This document shows positions 1 to 9,700 of a stretch of DNA of 64,000 bases, piece after piece. Under the pieces are notes generated by a model. That model was given only the letters and a program-made list of their open reading frames with translations, had not been told where the DNA came from and did not search any database. The position numbers and the translations under genes are program-made. The stretch is taken from the NCBI GenBank assembly GCA_003389215.1, contig QQVP01000037.1, positions 162,333-226,332 on the forward strand. The letters are read 5' to 3'. Position 1 is the stretch's first letter, and the number at the start of each line of letters is the position of its first letter. The DNA is from Planctomycetota bacterium. Lineage in GTDB: Bacteria > Planctomycetota > Planctomycetia > Pirellulales > UBA7805.

Positions 1-547
1 CATTCTGCTTTCGCCGCTGTTCCTGGCGATTGCCATCGTGGTCAAGCTGACGTCGCGAGGGCCCATCTTTTTCGCGCAGCAGCGCTGTGGACTCGGGGGG
101 CGGACCTTTTTGCTTTACAAGTTCCGTTCCATGGTAAGCGACGCCGAGGCCAAACGGGCCGAACTGGAAGACCGGAACGAAGTCAGCGGCCCCGTCTTCA
201 AGATCAAGAGAGATCCGCGAATCACGACGATTGGGCACTGGCTGCGACGTTCGAGTCTCGATGAGTTGCCGCAGCTCTGGAACGTACTGCGCGGCGATAT
301 GTCGCTGGTAGGCCCCAGGCCGCCGATTCCTTCCGAAACGTTGGAATACGATCGTTGGCATCGACGTCGTCTGGAAATCTCACCCGGAATCACTTGCATT
401 TGGCAAGTCTCCGGACGATCCAACGTGCCCTTTACGGAGTGGATGCGAATGGACATCCGCTACGCTCAGAGCGTCTCGCTCAAGCAGGATCTTTCCATCC
501 TGATGCTCACCGCCCCCGCCGTGCTCACCGGCAAAGGTGCCAACTAG
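1..547 (+). CDS. Priming sugar transferase of exopolysaccharide synthesis (5' end outside window)
   Basis: C-terminal catalytic part of a bacterial sugar transferase (WbaP/WcaJ/EpsL type), which moves a sugar-1-phosphate from a nucleotide sugar to undecaprenyl phosphate at the inner membrane and so starts a polysaccharide repeat unit. The reading frame is open from base 2, so the start and any N-terminal membrane segments lie upstream. The first visible residues (ILLSPLFLAIAIVVK) are the end of a membrane segment. Family motifs seen in order are KFRSM, DELPQLWNVLRGDMSLVGPRP and PGITCIWQVSGRS. The gene is followed 39 bp later by a flippase and a polymerase on the same strand, the normal partners of a Wzx/Wzy-type locus. 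The exact sugar cannot be told from sequence. Confidence 0.93.
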   Translation, partial: ILLSPLFLAIAIVVKLTSRGPIFFAQQRCGLGGRTFLLYKFRSMVSDAEAKRAELEDRNEVSGPVFKIKRDPRITTIGHWLRRSSLDELPQLWNVLRGDMSLVGPRPPIPSETLEYDRWHRRRLEISPGITCIWQVSGRSNVPFTEWMRMDIRYAQSVSLKQDLSILMLTAPAVLTGKGAN

Positions 548-586
548 GCGAAGCTTCTGGCTCGACGCGCGCCAAGAATCACTGCG

Positions 587-1936
587 ATGTCAAACGACAG
601 TCTCGCCGATACCGCTCGCACCGGACTCCTGGTCTCGCCAGCGGAATGGGCACATCGAATCGGTCGTCGTCTGGTCAGTCGAACGGGTGTCAAAGGCGCG
701 CTTTCGCTGGTTGACCAAGCGCTTGTGAGCGCCGCGAACTTCCTGGCATCGATCTTCGTGGGACGCTTCGGCGGGCCGGCGGAACTGGGCCTCTATTTCC
801 AGGGATTCACAGTCATCGCGGTGTTGCTCACAGCCCAGATCGCGCTGATTGCGGTTCCCTACACGATCTACTCACCCCGCAAGCAGGGCGGCAAGGACAA
901 GACCTTCGCCGGAAGCGCGCTGGCGCATCAGTTGATGCTGTCCTTGGCGGTGGTTGCACTCCTCTTGCTGGCGGCCCTGGTGCTCTGGGGCACGCTCGAC
1001 AAACCGGCGCTGGCCGCGGTCACGGCAATCGTGGCCGTCGGTGCTCCCTTCGTGCTGATGCGCGAATTCGCGCGGCGATTCTGTTTCGCCCACATGGAAA
1101 TCGGTCGCGGTCTGCTGCTCGATCTGGTCACGGTTACGGGACAATTGGCCGCGTTCGTATGGCTCAGTTGGAACGGCCAGTTGACCGCGGTCACGGCCTT
1201 GGCAGTTCTTGCCGCGGCCTGTGCGATCTCGGGGCTTGGTTGGCTCTTTGTGTGCCGACGCGAGTTCCACCTCGTCTGGAAGCAGGCACTTGCCGATCTG
1301 GCCCATAACTTTTCCCTGGCGATGTGGGTCTTCCTCTCGGACTTTGGAGCTGCCCTGATCGCGCTTTCTGGCGGAGTCCTGACGATCTTTCTGCTCGGCG
1401 AGCGCGAAGCGGGAATCTATGCCGCCTGTTGGACCGTTTCCCAGGCAGTGAATCCGCTCCTCTTCGGTACCTTCAATCTGCTCTCTCCCACCGCGGCGCG
1501 GGCCTATGCCAACGGCGGCAAGCCGGAGGTCCGTCGCGTGATGTTCACGGTGACCCCCTTCATCGTGGCCCTCCTGCTCGGCTGGTGTATCTTCCTGCTG
1601 TTGTTCGGCGAGTTGATCATTCAGGCGCTCTATGGCGATGATTTTCTGAGTACGACGTGGGTGGTGACGTGGCTGGCCGCGTCCGTGTTGATGCGGGCGC
1701 TGGGCGTCATCGCGGGCCAAGGTCTTCAAACGATCGATCGACCGCGGTTCGGATTCTATTCCAATGTTCTGGCGCTCTGCGGACTGGCCTTGTCGGTTCC
1801 GCTGCTCATCCCCACCTGGGGTGTGACGGGGGCGGCGATGTGCATCTGCGCGGCCGAGGCAACCATCTTCGTAACGCGCATGTTGGCGTTTTTGTCTCTT
1901 AGTCGCGCCCCTGCCCCGTGCGAGGTGCCGACATGA
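587..1936 (+). CDS. Polysaccharide flippase (Wzx/MOP-superfamily membrane protein)
   Basis: A 449-residue, very hydrophobic protein with about 12 predicted membrane segments spread over its whole length, the size and layout of Wzx-type oligosaccharide flippases. These move undecaprenyl-linked repeat units across the inner membrane. A cytoplasmic N-terminal stretch of about 35 residues precedes the first membrane segment. It sits between a priming sugar transferase and a polymerase-like protein, and its stop overlaps the next start as ATGA at 1933-1936, which indicates translational coupling. Individual Wzx proteins are poorly conserved, so the assignment rests on hydrophobicity pattern, length and context rather than one motif. 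Confidence 0.85.
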   Translation: MSNDSLADTARTGLLVSPAEWAHRIGRRLVSRTGVKGALSLVDQALVSAANFLASIFVGRFGGPAELGLYFQGFTVIAVLLTAQIALIAVPYTIYSPRKQGGKDKTFAGSALAHQLMLSLAVVALLLLAALVLWGTLDKPALAAVTAIVAVGAPFVLMREFARRFCFAHMEIGRGLLLDLVTVTGQLAAFVWLSWNGQLTAVTALAVLAAACAISGLGWLFVCRREFHLVWKQALADLAHNFSLAMWVFLSDFGAALIALSGGVLTIFLLGEREAGIYAACWTVSQAVNPLLFGTFNLLSPTAARAYANGGKPEVRRVMFTVTPFIVALLLGWCIFLLLFGELIIQALYGDDFLSTTWVVTWLAASVLMRALGVIAGQGLQTIDRPRFGFYSNVLALCGLALSVPLLIPTWGVTGAAMCICAAEATIFVTRMLAFLSLSRAPAPCEVPT

Positions 1937-3276
1937 TTTCCCAGGCAGATCGATTGCGCGGGTCGTGGGTCGACGGCATCATCTTCTTGTTCGTCATCGG
2001 CTACCTGACCATGGGGCGGAGCTTCGCCTACATTGGCTGGGCGCCGGTGTTTATCGGCGAAGTAGGACTGGGCAGCATTCTCATTGCCCGCTACAGCGCC
2101 CTGATCGGCACCTGGCTGACGGCCCTTACCCGACCCACGCCTCTGAGCGCCGCTGCCTGGATGACCTTTGCCTGGGCGTTCTACGGAGCCCTCACCGCCT
2201 GGCGCGGTTACGCCGCAGGGCATGACCTGATGGTCATTCTCAAATTGGCGGTCCTGCACACGTACCCGTTCTTCTTGTTTGTCGGCGTGTGGGTGGGAGT
2301 GCGCCGCCCCAACTTTCTCGCGACCGCCATGTCCTGGTTGGCTTGGATCGTCGGGATCTATGGGGTCGTCTACTGCTTCGTGCTTCAACCTGCCAATCTT
2401 GGTCAGGTGTCCGCCTCGGCCGAGGTCACCCTTTGGGGTCAGCCATATGGCCCGGCCGTGGCCCTGCTGGGCATGCTTTGCTTCGAACCGCGGTTGCGCC
2501 CGATGTGGTTGCCGCTGACGATGAATTCACTAGCCCTCTTGGCGCTCCAGGTCCGTGCTTCCTGGTTTGGTCTCATGTGCGCGATCGGGCTTTGGGCAGT
2601 TCTGAAAGGCCAGGTCACTCGAGTCTTTGCCCTGGCCCTGGTGGTGGCCGGACTGCTGGCCGTCGGTATCGCCACAGATTTGAGCGTTCCCACACCCGGA
2701 CGTCGCGGTGGAGAGCTCTCCGCCAAGGCGGTCGTTGCCCAGGTCGTCGCCCCCGTCTCGAGCTCGTTGGCGGATGAATTGACCGGTGGCCAGCACAGCA
2801 AGGAAGTGTACGCCGGCACGGTGAACTTTCGCTTCATGTTCTGGGAGGCGCTCTGGCACAACGTGCACAGCCGGGTGTCCTGGACCCTGTTTGGAACGGG
2901 CTACGGCTATCCGATCTGGGACCTCGGTCCAACCATGCCGAAGGAGGCGCCGGAGCTGCGCTCCCCGCACAACGTCTTCATGAACTGTCTGTCGTACGGA
3001 GGCTGGTGTGGCGTGTTGTTGTTCTACCTGTTCCAGGCAACGCTCGTCGCCGTGTTGTGGCGGGTCTATCGACAGACCGGCCAGGTGTTCGGACTCTGCT
3101 ACATCGCGATGATCAACGTCTGGGCACTCTTCGATCCACTTTTGGGTTCGCCGATGGGTGCCATCCCGTATTACTGCCTGCTCGGTTTGGCCATGGCCCC
3201 CGCGCTGAGCCACGCTCGCGAACACGACGAAACTCGCGAACACGACACGATTGATGAAGGGAATACCGAGGACTGA
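1933..3276 (+). CDS. O-antigen ligase/polymerase-like membrane protein
   Basis: Polytopic membrane protein of 447 residues with roughly ten to twelve membrane segments and one large periplasmic loop (about residues 255-345). That loop ends with a GTGYGYPIWD stretch and an RSPHN motif, as in the Wzy/WaaL/O-antigen ligase superfamily. It should polymerise or ligate the repeat units exported by the preceding flippase. I chose ATG 1933 rather than the in-frame GTG at 1918 because ATG 1933 forms an ATGA overlap with the upstream stop. The C-terminus is charged (EHDETREHDT). The next gene starts inside this stop codon (base 3276), so the operon is tightly coupled. Substrate unknown. Confidence 0.82.
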   Translation: MISQADRLRGSWVDGIIFLFVIGYLTMGRSFAYIGWAPVFIGEVGLGSILIARYSALIGTWLTALTRPTPLSAAAWMTFAWAFYGALTAWRGYAAGHDLMVILKLAVLHTYPFFLFVGVWVGVRRPNFLATAMSWLAWIVGIYGVVYCFVLQPANLGQVSASAEVTLWGQPYGPAVALLGMLCFEPRLRPMWLPLTMNSLALLALQVRASWFGLMCAIGLWAVLKGQVTRVFALALVVAGLLAVGIATDLSVPTPGRRGGELSAKAVVAQVVAPVSSSLADELTGGQHSKEVYAGTVNFRFMFWEALWHNVHSRVSWTLFGTGYGYPIWDLGPTMPKEAPELRSPHNVFMNCLSYGGWCGVLLFYLFQATLVAVLWRVYRQTGQVFGLCYIAMINVWALFDPLLGSPMGAIPYYCLLGLAMAPALSHAREHDETREHDTIDEGNTED

Positions 3277-4151
3277 TGAGCACCGTATCTCGAAATCCGC
3301 CGACCACGGAACCAGACGCCCCTGCATCGCATTTCGGAAACGGTGACATCGCCGAACGCGACCTTGGCCACAACTCGGTGACGTGGCCCGAGAAACGCGA
3401 TCTGTTCGGCGTCCTGGTCACACCGACGACCTATGAGGAGGCGACCCGAACGATTGTCGCCGCCGGTCGCCGCCGCGAGTCGTCGGTCGTCTCGTGCCAC
3501 GCCGTGCATGCGATCGTGACGTTTGGCAGCGACGAGTCGCTGCGTTCCAAGGCCAACACCTTCGAGATGATCACGCCCGACGGGCAGCCGGTTCGCTGGG
3601 CTCTCAACTCGCTCTACAAGACCGAGCTGCCCGATCGCGTCTGTGGTCCCGAATTGACTCTGCGTGTCTGCGAGGCCGCCGCACAAGAAGGCGTCTCGAT
3701 TTACCTCTACGGGGGCAGCCCGGAGGTCGTGGCCCAACTCGCGAAGAATCTCGAGGCGAAGTACGCGGGGCTCAAGATTGCCGGGTATGAATCGCCGCCC
3801 TTCCGGCCCCTCACCGAGGAGGAGGACGCGGCGGTGATCGAGCGAATCAACGCCAGTGGTGCGGGCCTCGTCTTTATCGGTCTCGGTTGTCCGAAGCAGG
3901 ACCTCTTTGCCTTCGACCATCGCGACCGAATTCAGGCGGTGCAGCTCTGTGTCGGTGCGGCGTTCGACTTTCACGCCGGCGTCACGAGCCTGGCCCCGGC
4001 CTGGATGCAGCGTAGCGGCCTGGAGTGGTTCTACCGCCTGATGCAGGAACCGAAACGACTTGCGAGGCGGTACTTCACTACCAACACGATCTACTTGAGT
4101 CGCTGGGCACGAGCCCTCCTGTTCGGTCAACCCAGGAGGACCATCCCATGA
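3276..4151 (+). CDS. WecG/TagA/CpsF-family glycosyltransferase
   Basis: A 291-residue protein of the WecG/TagA/CpsF family (GT26), enzymes that add N-acetylmannosamine, N-acetylmannosaminuronate or another sugar to a lipid-linked acceptor on the cytoplasmic face. Motifs include SCHAVHAI (about residue 72), a TPDGQPVRWA segment, the YLYGGSPEVV strand, GLGCPKQDLF and VGAAFDFHAG. About 40 residues at the N-terminus are extra and low in complexity. The start overlaps the previous stop by one base, and its own stop overlaps the ATG of the truncated gene at 4148. The C-terminal segment (EWFYRLMQEPKRLARRYF) is the family's usual membrane-associating basic helix. Confidence 0.93.
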   Translation: MSTVSRNPPTTEPDAPASHFGNGDIAERDLGHNSVTWPEKRDLFGVLVTPTTYEEATRTIVAAGRRRESSVVSCHAVHAIVTFGSDESLRSKANTFEMITPDGQPVRWALNSLYKTELPDRVCGPELTLRVCEAAAQEGVSIYLYGGSPEVVAQLAKNLEAKYAGLKIAGYESPPFRPLTEEEDAAVIERINASGAGLVFIGLGCPKQDLFAFDHRDRIQAVQLCVGAAFDFHAGVTSLAPAWMQRSGLEWFYRLMQEPKRLARRYFTTNTIYLSRWARALLFGQPRRTIP

Positions 4152-4216
4152 CCCCTACGAGTGCCGTGAAGAATCGGCCCGCGAAGCAACACCGGTTAGC
4201 GTACGTCGTGAGTTAG
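4148..4216 (+). pseudogene. 22-codon N-terminal remnant of a glycosyltransferase gene
   Basis: An AGGAGGA ribosome binding site (4134-4140) with 8-bp spacing and an ATGA overlap with the upstream stop mark a genuine translation start, yet the frame ends after 22 codons. The last residues, RLAYVVS, match the beginning of many family 4 glycosyltransferases, which from my knowledge commonly start ...LAYLVSHPIQYQ. I infer that the body of a glycosyltransferase gene was deleted between this point and the epimerase gene at 4289. An alternative is a true 22-residue peptide, which I find less likely. Confidence 0.6.
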
Positions 4217-4288
4217 CGCACATCGAGCACCAACTCCAAATACAATCGAAGCCCAGTGAGAAAGAACATAAACATGAGGGAAAAAACT

Positions 4289-5287
4289 ATGAACCAAGAA
4301 CTCATCCTTGTTGCCGGCGGTGGAGGCTTCATCGGCGGACATCTCGTCTCGAAGCTCCGTCAGGAGGGACATACCAAGATTCGATCCGTCGACATCAAGC
4401 CGATGGACGAGTGGTACCAGGTGTTCGACGACGTCGAGAACGTCGTGGCCGACCTCCGCGACGCCCACGCCTGTCGAGCCGCCTGTGAAGATGCCGCCGT
4501 TGTTTACAATCTGGCCGCCGATATGGGCGGCATGGGATTCATCGAGAACAACAAAGCGGCCTGCATGATCTCGGTGCTCATCAACACGCACCTGCTGCAG
4601 GCGGCCGCGGACGCCGACGTAGCGCGGTTCTTCTACGCCAGTAGCGCCTGTGTCTACAACGCCGACAAGCAACGAGACGCCCAGGTCATTCCTCTGAAGG
4701 AAGAAGACGCGTATCCCGCGATGCCCGAGGACGGCTACGGTTGGGAAAAGCTGTTCAGCGAGCGGATGTGCCGCCACTTCCGGGAAGACTTCGGCTTGGC
4801 AACCCGCGTAGCCCGGTTTCACAACGTTTATGGTCCCTTCGGGACCTGGGATGGTGGCCGCGAGAAGGCGCCGGCGGCGATCTGTCGCAAGGTCATCGAG
4901 GCCAAGACCAGCGGGAACCTGGAAATCGAGATCTGGGGCGACGGCAAGCAAACCCGTAGCTTCATGTACATCGACGATTGCCTAGAGGGGATCGACAAGA
5001 TCACGCACAGCGAAGACCTGCTCGAACCGATCAATCTTGGCTCCTCGGAACTGGTCACCATCAACGGCCTGGTCGACATCGTCGAGGACATCGCCGGTGT
5101 GCAGCTGAAGCGGAACTACAAGCTCGATGCCCCCAAGGGCGTCAACGGTCGAAACAGCGACAACACCAAGATTCAGTCGTACTTGGGATGGGAACCGTCG
5201 ATCCGCCTGCGGGATGGTATGGAGCGTACCTACCGCTGGATCTATGACGAGTTCCTCGCCCGCGAGCGTGCGGGTGCGGCCGTCTAG
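4289..5287 (+). CDS. GDP-mannose 3,5-epimerase-like SDR protein
   Basis: Extended short-chain dehydrogenase of 332 residues. The NAD-binding glycine motif GGGGFIGGHL is at about residue 9. The segments NLAADMGGMGFIENN, FFYASSACVY, YGWEKL, RFHNVYGPFGTW, GGREKAPAAICRK and WGDGKQTRSF closely follow plant GDP-D-mannose 3',5'-epimerase as I remember it. The catalytic Cys (SSAC), the Tyr and Lys of YGWEK and the Lys of GREKAP are all present. The enzyme would make GDP-L-galactose or GDP-L-gulose for the polysaccharide. I chose ATG 4289 over GTG 4256 and ATG 4274 because GAGGG lies at 4276-4280. The TAG stop is built partly from the inserted repeat at 5285. Confidence 0.88.
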   Translation: MNQELILVAGGGGFIGGHLVSKLRQEGHTKIRSVDIKPMDEWYQVFDDVENVVADLRDAHACRAACEDAAVVYNLAADMGGMGFIENNKAACMISVLINTHLLQAAADADVARFFYASSACVYNADKQRDAQVIPLKEEDAYPAMPEDGYGWEKLFSERMCRHFREDFGLATRVARFHNVYGPFGTWDGGREKAPAAICRKVIEAKTSGNLEIEIWGDGKQTRSFMYIDDCLEGIDKITHSEDLLEPINLGSSELVTINGLVDIVEDIAGVQLKRNYKLDAPKGVNGRNSDNTKIQSYLGWEPSIRLRDGMERTYRWIYDEFLARERAGAAV

Positions 5288-5445
5288 AGCGTGTCTAGGT
5301 TAGGTGTAGCGTCATTGGCGTAGGCGAGGCAAGTTTGGCCACCAGACCGAAGCAGGCGAATTCAGGAGATTCGTCGATGCAGGTCGACGTAGTCAAGCAC
5401 AGCCGCAGCTAGCCAAGACGCTAGAGATAAACGAGACGCGCTCTA
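5285..5445 (+). repeat. MITE-like element with imperfect terminal inverted repeats and TA target duplication
   Basis: A 161-bp non-coding element bounded by TAGAGCGTGTCT (5285-5296) and AGACGCGCTCTA (5434-5445), inverted with one mismatch. Similarity continues inward (TAGCGTC on both arms) so that about 24 of the outer 33 bases match. The outermost TA on both sides fits the TA target duplication of IS630/Tc1-type elements. No ORF is present. Removing the element and one TA would leave GTC TAA, so it appears to have inserted in the TAA stop of the epimerase gene. It lies between convergent genes and could also act as a bidirectional terminator. Confidence 0.6.
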
Positions 5446-5488
5446 AGGGCATGTTTCGCCGCGGGCCGTGAACACGCCAGCGTGACTC

Positions 5489-6184
5489 TTAGCGCGCTGT
5501 GAAGAAACGATTGGCCCAATTGGAGCGAATCAGCCAGCGCACGACGCGGTGCGAGAAGAAGCCCCGCAGTGTGTAGAACTCGCGAAAGTGGTCCCAATCG
5601 CGTTCGTCGGCTTGTCCCGTCTTCTGAAACAGGATCAGGTTCCGCTCCGTTTTGCGGATCCGGGTGTAGTCGCGACGATTTCGCCGGATGAAGGACGCGA
5701 CCATTTGGGTGCTTCGCATCCAGGCATCGTGAAAGAGCACATAGCCGCCTGGACGCAGTAGCTGGTCGACGTAGTAGAAATCAAGGAATACCTGGTCGAA
5801 GCGGTGCCCTGCATCGATGAAGGCGAAGTCGAATCGGCGCCCCTGTTGATCCAGATTCGGGAGCGCGTGATGAGAGTACTCTGGAACAAACTCGAGTCGC
5901 TCGTGAAAGCCGACGGCTTCGACATTCTTGAGTCCCTGGTTCTGATACTCGCACTCTTGAAAAGCGTCGATACAGGTGTGGGTGCCTTGACCCGCCGCGT
6001 GCCCCGCCATGATGCAGATCGCTGAGTAGGCGAAGGCCAGCCCGATTTCTAGCGTCTCGCGGAGCTGGTGTTGCTCGACCCAATGGAACATGAACTCGCC
6101 TTCGGCGGCGCTGACCGAATGGAATCTTCGCTCCGCGGGAATGTGGATCTGCTCGAGCAACGCATGAAGTTTCGCCGCGGCCAT
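5489..6184 (-). CDS. Class I SAM-dependent methyltransferase
   Basis: A 231-residue protein of the Methyltransf_24 type. The SAM-binding motif I is LEIGLAFAYSAICIM (about residues 45-60), followed by CIDAFQ after the second strand, FDFAFIDAGH (about residue 118), and LLRPGGYVLFHDAW, a typical strand 5. The acceptor is unknown; related proteins often methylate sugars in polysaccharide loci, which suits the neighbourhood. GGAGG lies about 6 bp upstream of ATG 6184 and supports the start. It is transcribed toward the exopolysaccharide operon and is separated from it by the MITE-like element. Confidence 0.88.
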   Translation of the reverse strand: MAAAKLHALLEQIHIPAERRFHSVSAAEGEFMFHWVEQHQLRETLEIGLAFAYSAICIMAGHAAGQGTHTCIDAFQECEYQNQGLKNVEAVGFHERLEFVPEYSHHALPNLDQQGRRFDFAFIDAGHRFDQVFLDFYYVDQLLRPGGYVLFHDAWMRSTQMVASFIRRNRRDYTRIRKTERNLILFQKTGQADERDWDHFREFYTLRGFFSHRVVRWLIRSNWANRFFTAR

Positions 6185-6742
6185 GGACAGCCTCCAGCTT
6201 ACTAACGGTCAAACCCCGCGATGAATCTCTCGCTCAACACAGGCGGCCATCAAGTTCGTGTTTGGCTCTGGCGTGGCTCGCCAGGATCGGTGAAGTTCTG
6301 TCTTGCCTCCTGGCGGATGAACTCCAAGAGCTTGGTTGAACCAGGAGAGTCTGGCGGAAAACGACGGGGCGCGTCGGCTGAACTTCACCACTCTGCGAGT
6401 CTAGAAATGAAGGCCAGGCAATTGAAGAGATGCGGTAGCCGCTGCTGCAATGATGCTCGGAACTTGGCGAGGCTGGAAAGGTGGGTGAGGTGTTTTGGGT
6501 GGGTGGTCGAGTTCGGCTGGTATGATTTTGGGGATATCCAAATAAAGGGTGTCAGACCCCGTTTGGGTCGGGCGGGCCAGGTCGTGAAGACAGGCCATAG
6601 AGGCTCGCGCATACAAAGACCGGGGCTTGGCAAGATCTGATGTGTCAAGAAGTACGAGGGTAGCCCACCAACGCGGATCGTGTCCGGGCCGTTTGATGAT
6701 GGCCGAAGGCGATTCGAGCAGTAGGGGGTCAGACCCCAATAA
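6185..6742. other. Gene-free stretch between methyltransferase and giant surface protein
   Basis: No convincing coding frame on either strand; short frames here lack ribosome binding sites and family-like composition. The right part (6547-6737) is bounded by inverted GGGGTCTGACCCC-type palindromes and is listed separately. The left part (6185-6546) shows nothing I can name. Confidence 0.5.
6547..6737. repeat. About 190-bp segment flanked by GGGGTC(T)GACCCC palindromes
   Basis: GGGTGTCAGACCCC at 6547-6560 and GGGGGTCAGACCCC at 6724-6737 bound a non-coding segment. Each end is itself a near-perfect palindrome. From general knowledge, such GGGGTCTGACCCC ends are often seen around IS200-like/RAYT-associated remnants. 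The right palindrome begins 5 bp beyond the stop codon of the giant protein gene, so it could also serve as its terminator. Confidence 0.4.
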
Positions 6743-9700
6743 CTAGAGGCCCAGATCTTCCAGGATCGCCCCCAACGCGTCCCCAGTTGTCCCATCACTC
6801 GACGTGGGATCGTCCTCCTCTTCACCAATTTCCTCGAAGGCCTCGTCAATCAGGCCAGCGGCCTGAGGGCTGACGCCGGCATTGGGAGTGGCGGGCGAAG
6901 GGACGAGCCCAGCCGAGGTCTCGGTCAGCCCGCCGGCGGATAGGGAAACGAACTGCAGGGAATTGAGTTCCGGTTCCGCAGCGGGGTCGAAGCTCGCAGC
7001 CGGTCCGAGTCCGCTGCCGCCCGAGGTCGCGGGGGCGGGCGCCAACGGCGAGAAGCCAAACATCACAAAGGCGACTTCCTCCTGGGTGTGATTGCGCTCG
7101 GCGTCGTTGAGCGTATCTTCGTCGACCGAGACTTTAATCGACGTCGAGTCAAAGGGGTCGTCGCCGTTCAAGATGGCCCAGGATCCGTCCGGGCCCCACA
7201 TGCCTGCCTGAGACAACACCGCCGCCGTCGGATTGGCGGGGCCGGTCAGGCTGTAGTTGCTTGCCGGCTCCTGCGTCACGCCCTGAACCACCTGCGGTCC
7301 TACGTCCGCGGTGAACTCGAGGTTGCCAATCGAGCCGCTGCCCGCCTCGAAGACGACGTAGCCAATCGTCTCATCCGCTCGGACGATGTTGGGGTCTTCC
7401 CCCACGAATTTGCCCGTCGTTAAGGTCGTGGACGTGGGGCCTTCGAAGCGGGACGACCCAGCCGCCCAGAAGGCCGTAAACTCGGTATTGTTGTAGGTCA
7501 TCACCTGACCGAGTACGACGGGGCTGGTGTAGTTATTGCTATAGCTCTGTTCTTCTCCCTCGTAGTTGCCGAGCCAGTTGAAGAACAGGTTGCCCTTGTA
7601 GTCCGTCACCGTCGAATTGTATTTGACAGCTTCCATCTTCACGCCGTCGGTGCCAAGCGTGTAGACGCCCTCCTCAACCACGAAGAAGTAGACGTCTGCG
7701 GCCGTGGCGTCGGTCAATCCGTCGGCACGCTGCACCATCACCTCGAAGCTGCTGCCGGTGGCGTTCTGGACACGGGTGATCAGCGGCGGCGAATTCTCGT
7801 CGTAATTCGGGGTCGCGACGACCACCATCGACGTGTACGTGTTGGCCAGGTTCACAGTGGTCCAGCCGGTGCTGCTGACATTCGCCACGAGGCCGTTCTC
7901 CAACGCGATCGAGCTGGGTGTCGTCACGGGAGTCACGTTCACCGTGAGCGTGTCCTCGACGAATAGCCCGTCGCTGTCGGTGGCTCGCACGACAATCGCC
8001 GCGCTACCGGTCTGACCCGGCAAGAAGTCAACCGTCAAAGTCGCGTCGAAGAGCGAGGCGCCGACCAGGGTCGGATTGCTGTTGCTCTCAATCGAGTAGG
8101 TCAGATCCGAGCCGTCAACAAGGTCGCTGAACACGGTGGTTAGATCAAATGTCGCGTCCGGTGCGTCCTGCACGAAGGTCGACGCCCCCAGCGGATTGAC
8201 GACAAAGGGAAGATCACTGGCCGAGGCGACTTGAACGCGAAGTGGTGGCGAGTGCCGGCTCGTGTGTCCGTCGGCTTCCTTGACGACCGCCACCAGGGTG
8301 TTGAGTCCCGCTTCGGGCTCCGAGTTGAAGAGTGTGATCGGAATGTCGACAAAGCCCGTGGCACCGATGGTTGCTGCGAACTGCGTGGAAGCGATGACGG
8401 TGTTTGTTTCGAAGGGGTCGATGTCGAAGCCACCCCCGGGCACACCATCCAGGTAGAGGCCGCTCTCGGTCTGCAGCAGCACGACGTCCGCTCCCACGGG
8501 ACCTGAAACGCGCGCCACCTGCTCCACCTCGGCGAGGAAACCCGTTGGCGAGTAGGGGACGCCCAGCAACTCCACGACCGGCGCCGTCGTCGAATCGGTG
8601 CGTTGCGAGTTCTGTGAAATGCCGACGCTGGTGGGCGTGGCGAACAACGGGGAGGCTTGCTGGCTGCCGTCGCTGAATGAGACGACGACATTGCTGCCCG
8701 TCAGCTCCAGCCCGTTCAGCGATCCCGAGTCATTGGGACCGGGTGCCGGAATTCCCTTGATGCTGGTGGGGTCGATGTCCGTGGAGAAAGAGAAGGACTC
8801 CCCCGGATCGAAGTCATTGAACTCGATTGTCAGGGCGTCAAAGCCGCCATCGCGCTCACCTTCGAAGGCCGCTGCTGTGACCCCCACCAGGATCGTCGAC
8901 GAGTCGGGCGTGAAGCCCTTGGGGGTCTGGTCGCCGGCCGTGCCGTTGGGGTCGAAGACGATGTCCGGCAGGATGGCGGACGACAGGTTGATGGTGACCT
9001 TCTCAATCTGCTGTCCACCTGTCGAGGTGTTCTCGACGACGATCGAGCCAGACACAAAGGTGCTGCCGGCGGGCGAAACCCCGGTGTCGACTTGGAAGAA
9101 TGACGAAGAAGACGAGCTGGCCGGGTTTCCAAACCCGGTCAGGGGTACCCGCGCGGGTCCGTAGCCCATGTCGCTATGGACCTCCAGGAAGGCAGCCGCC
9201 TCTCCCGTGGCACTGGGCGTGAACGTGACGTTGACGACGGTCGAGTCGCCGGGCTGCAGGAGCAGGCCCGCGACGTCATTGAAGTCGTCGCTGAAGTCCG
9301 CGGCTTCGGAACCGGAGAATTCGATCGAAGTCAGTTGGATGGGCGCGGAGGACGGAGGTCCACTGTGCGTGACAACCACAGGCTGGGTCACACTTTGCCC
9401 CACCTCGGCCGTATATACGGCGGACGTGTTGGCGAGCACCTCGAGGTTGGGAATGCCGGAGAAGACCGAAACAAAGTCCCATTGTCCGGGGAATTCCAGG
9501 GCCGGTCCGCCCGAGGTCGAGATAATGCCGACGGCGAGCGCCGTTGCGCCATTGAGCCAGGCCGCGGGAATCGCGATCGGGCTTCCCAGCTCGGTTCGCG
9601 GCCCGGTCGCGCCGCTCTGGGTTACCTCGTAGCTCGGCTGCACCGTCAGGTTCAGCGGGTCGACCGTAAGAAACAGGTCGATGGCGCTGGGACCCGGCAG

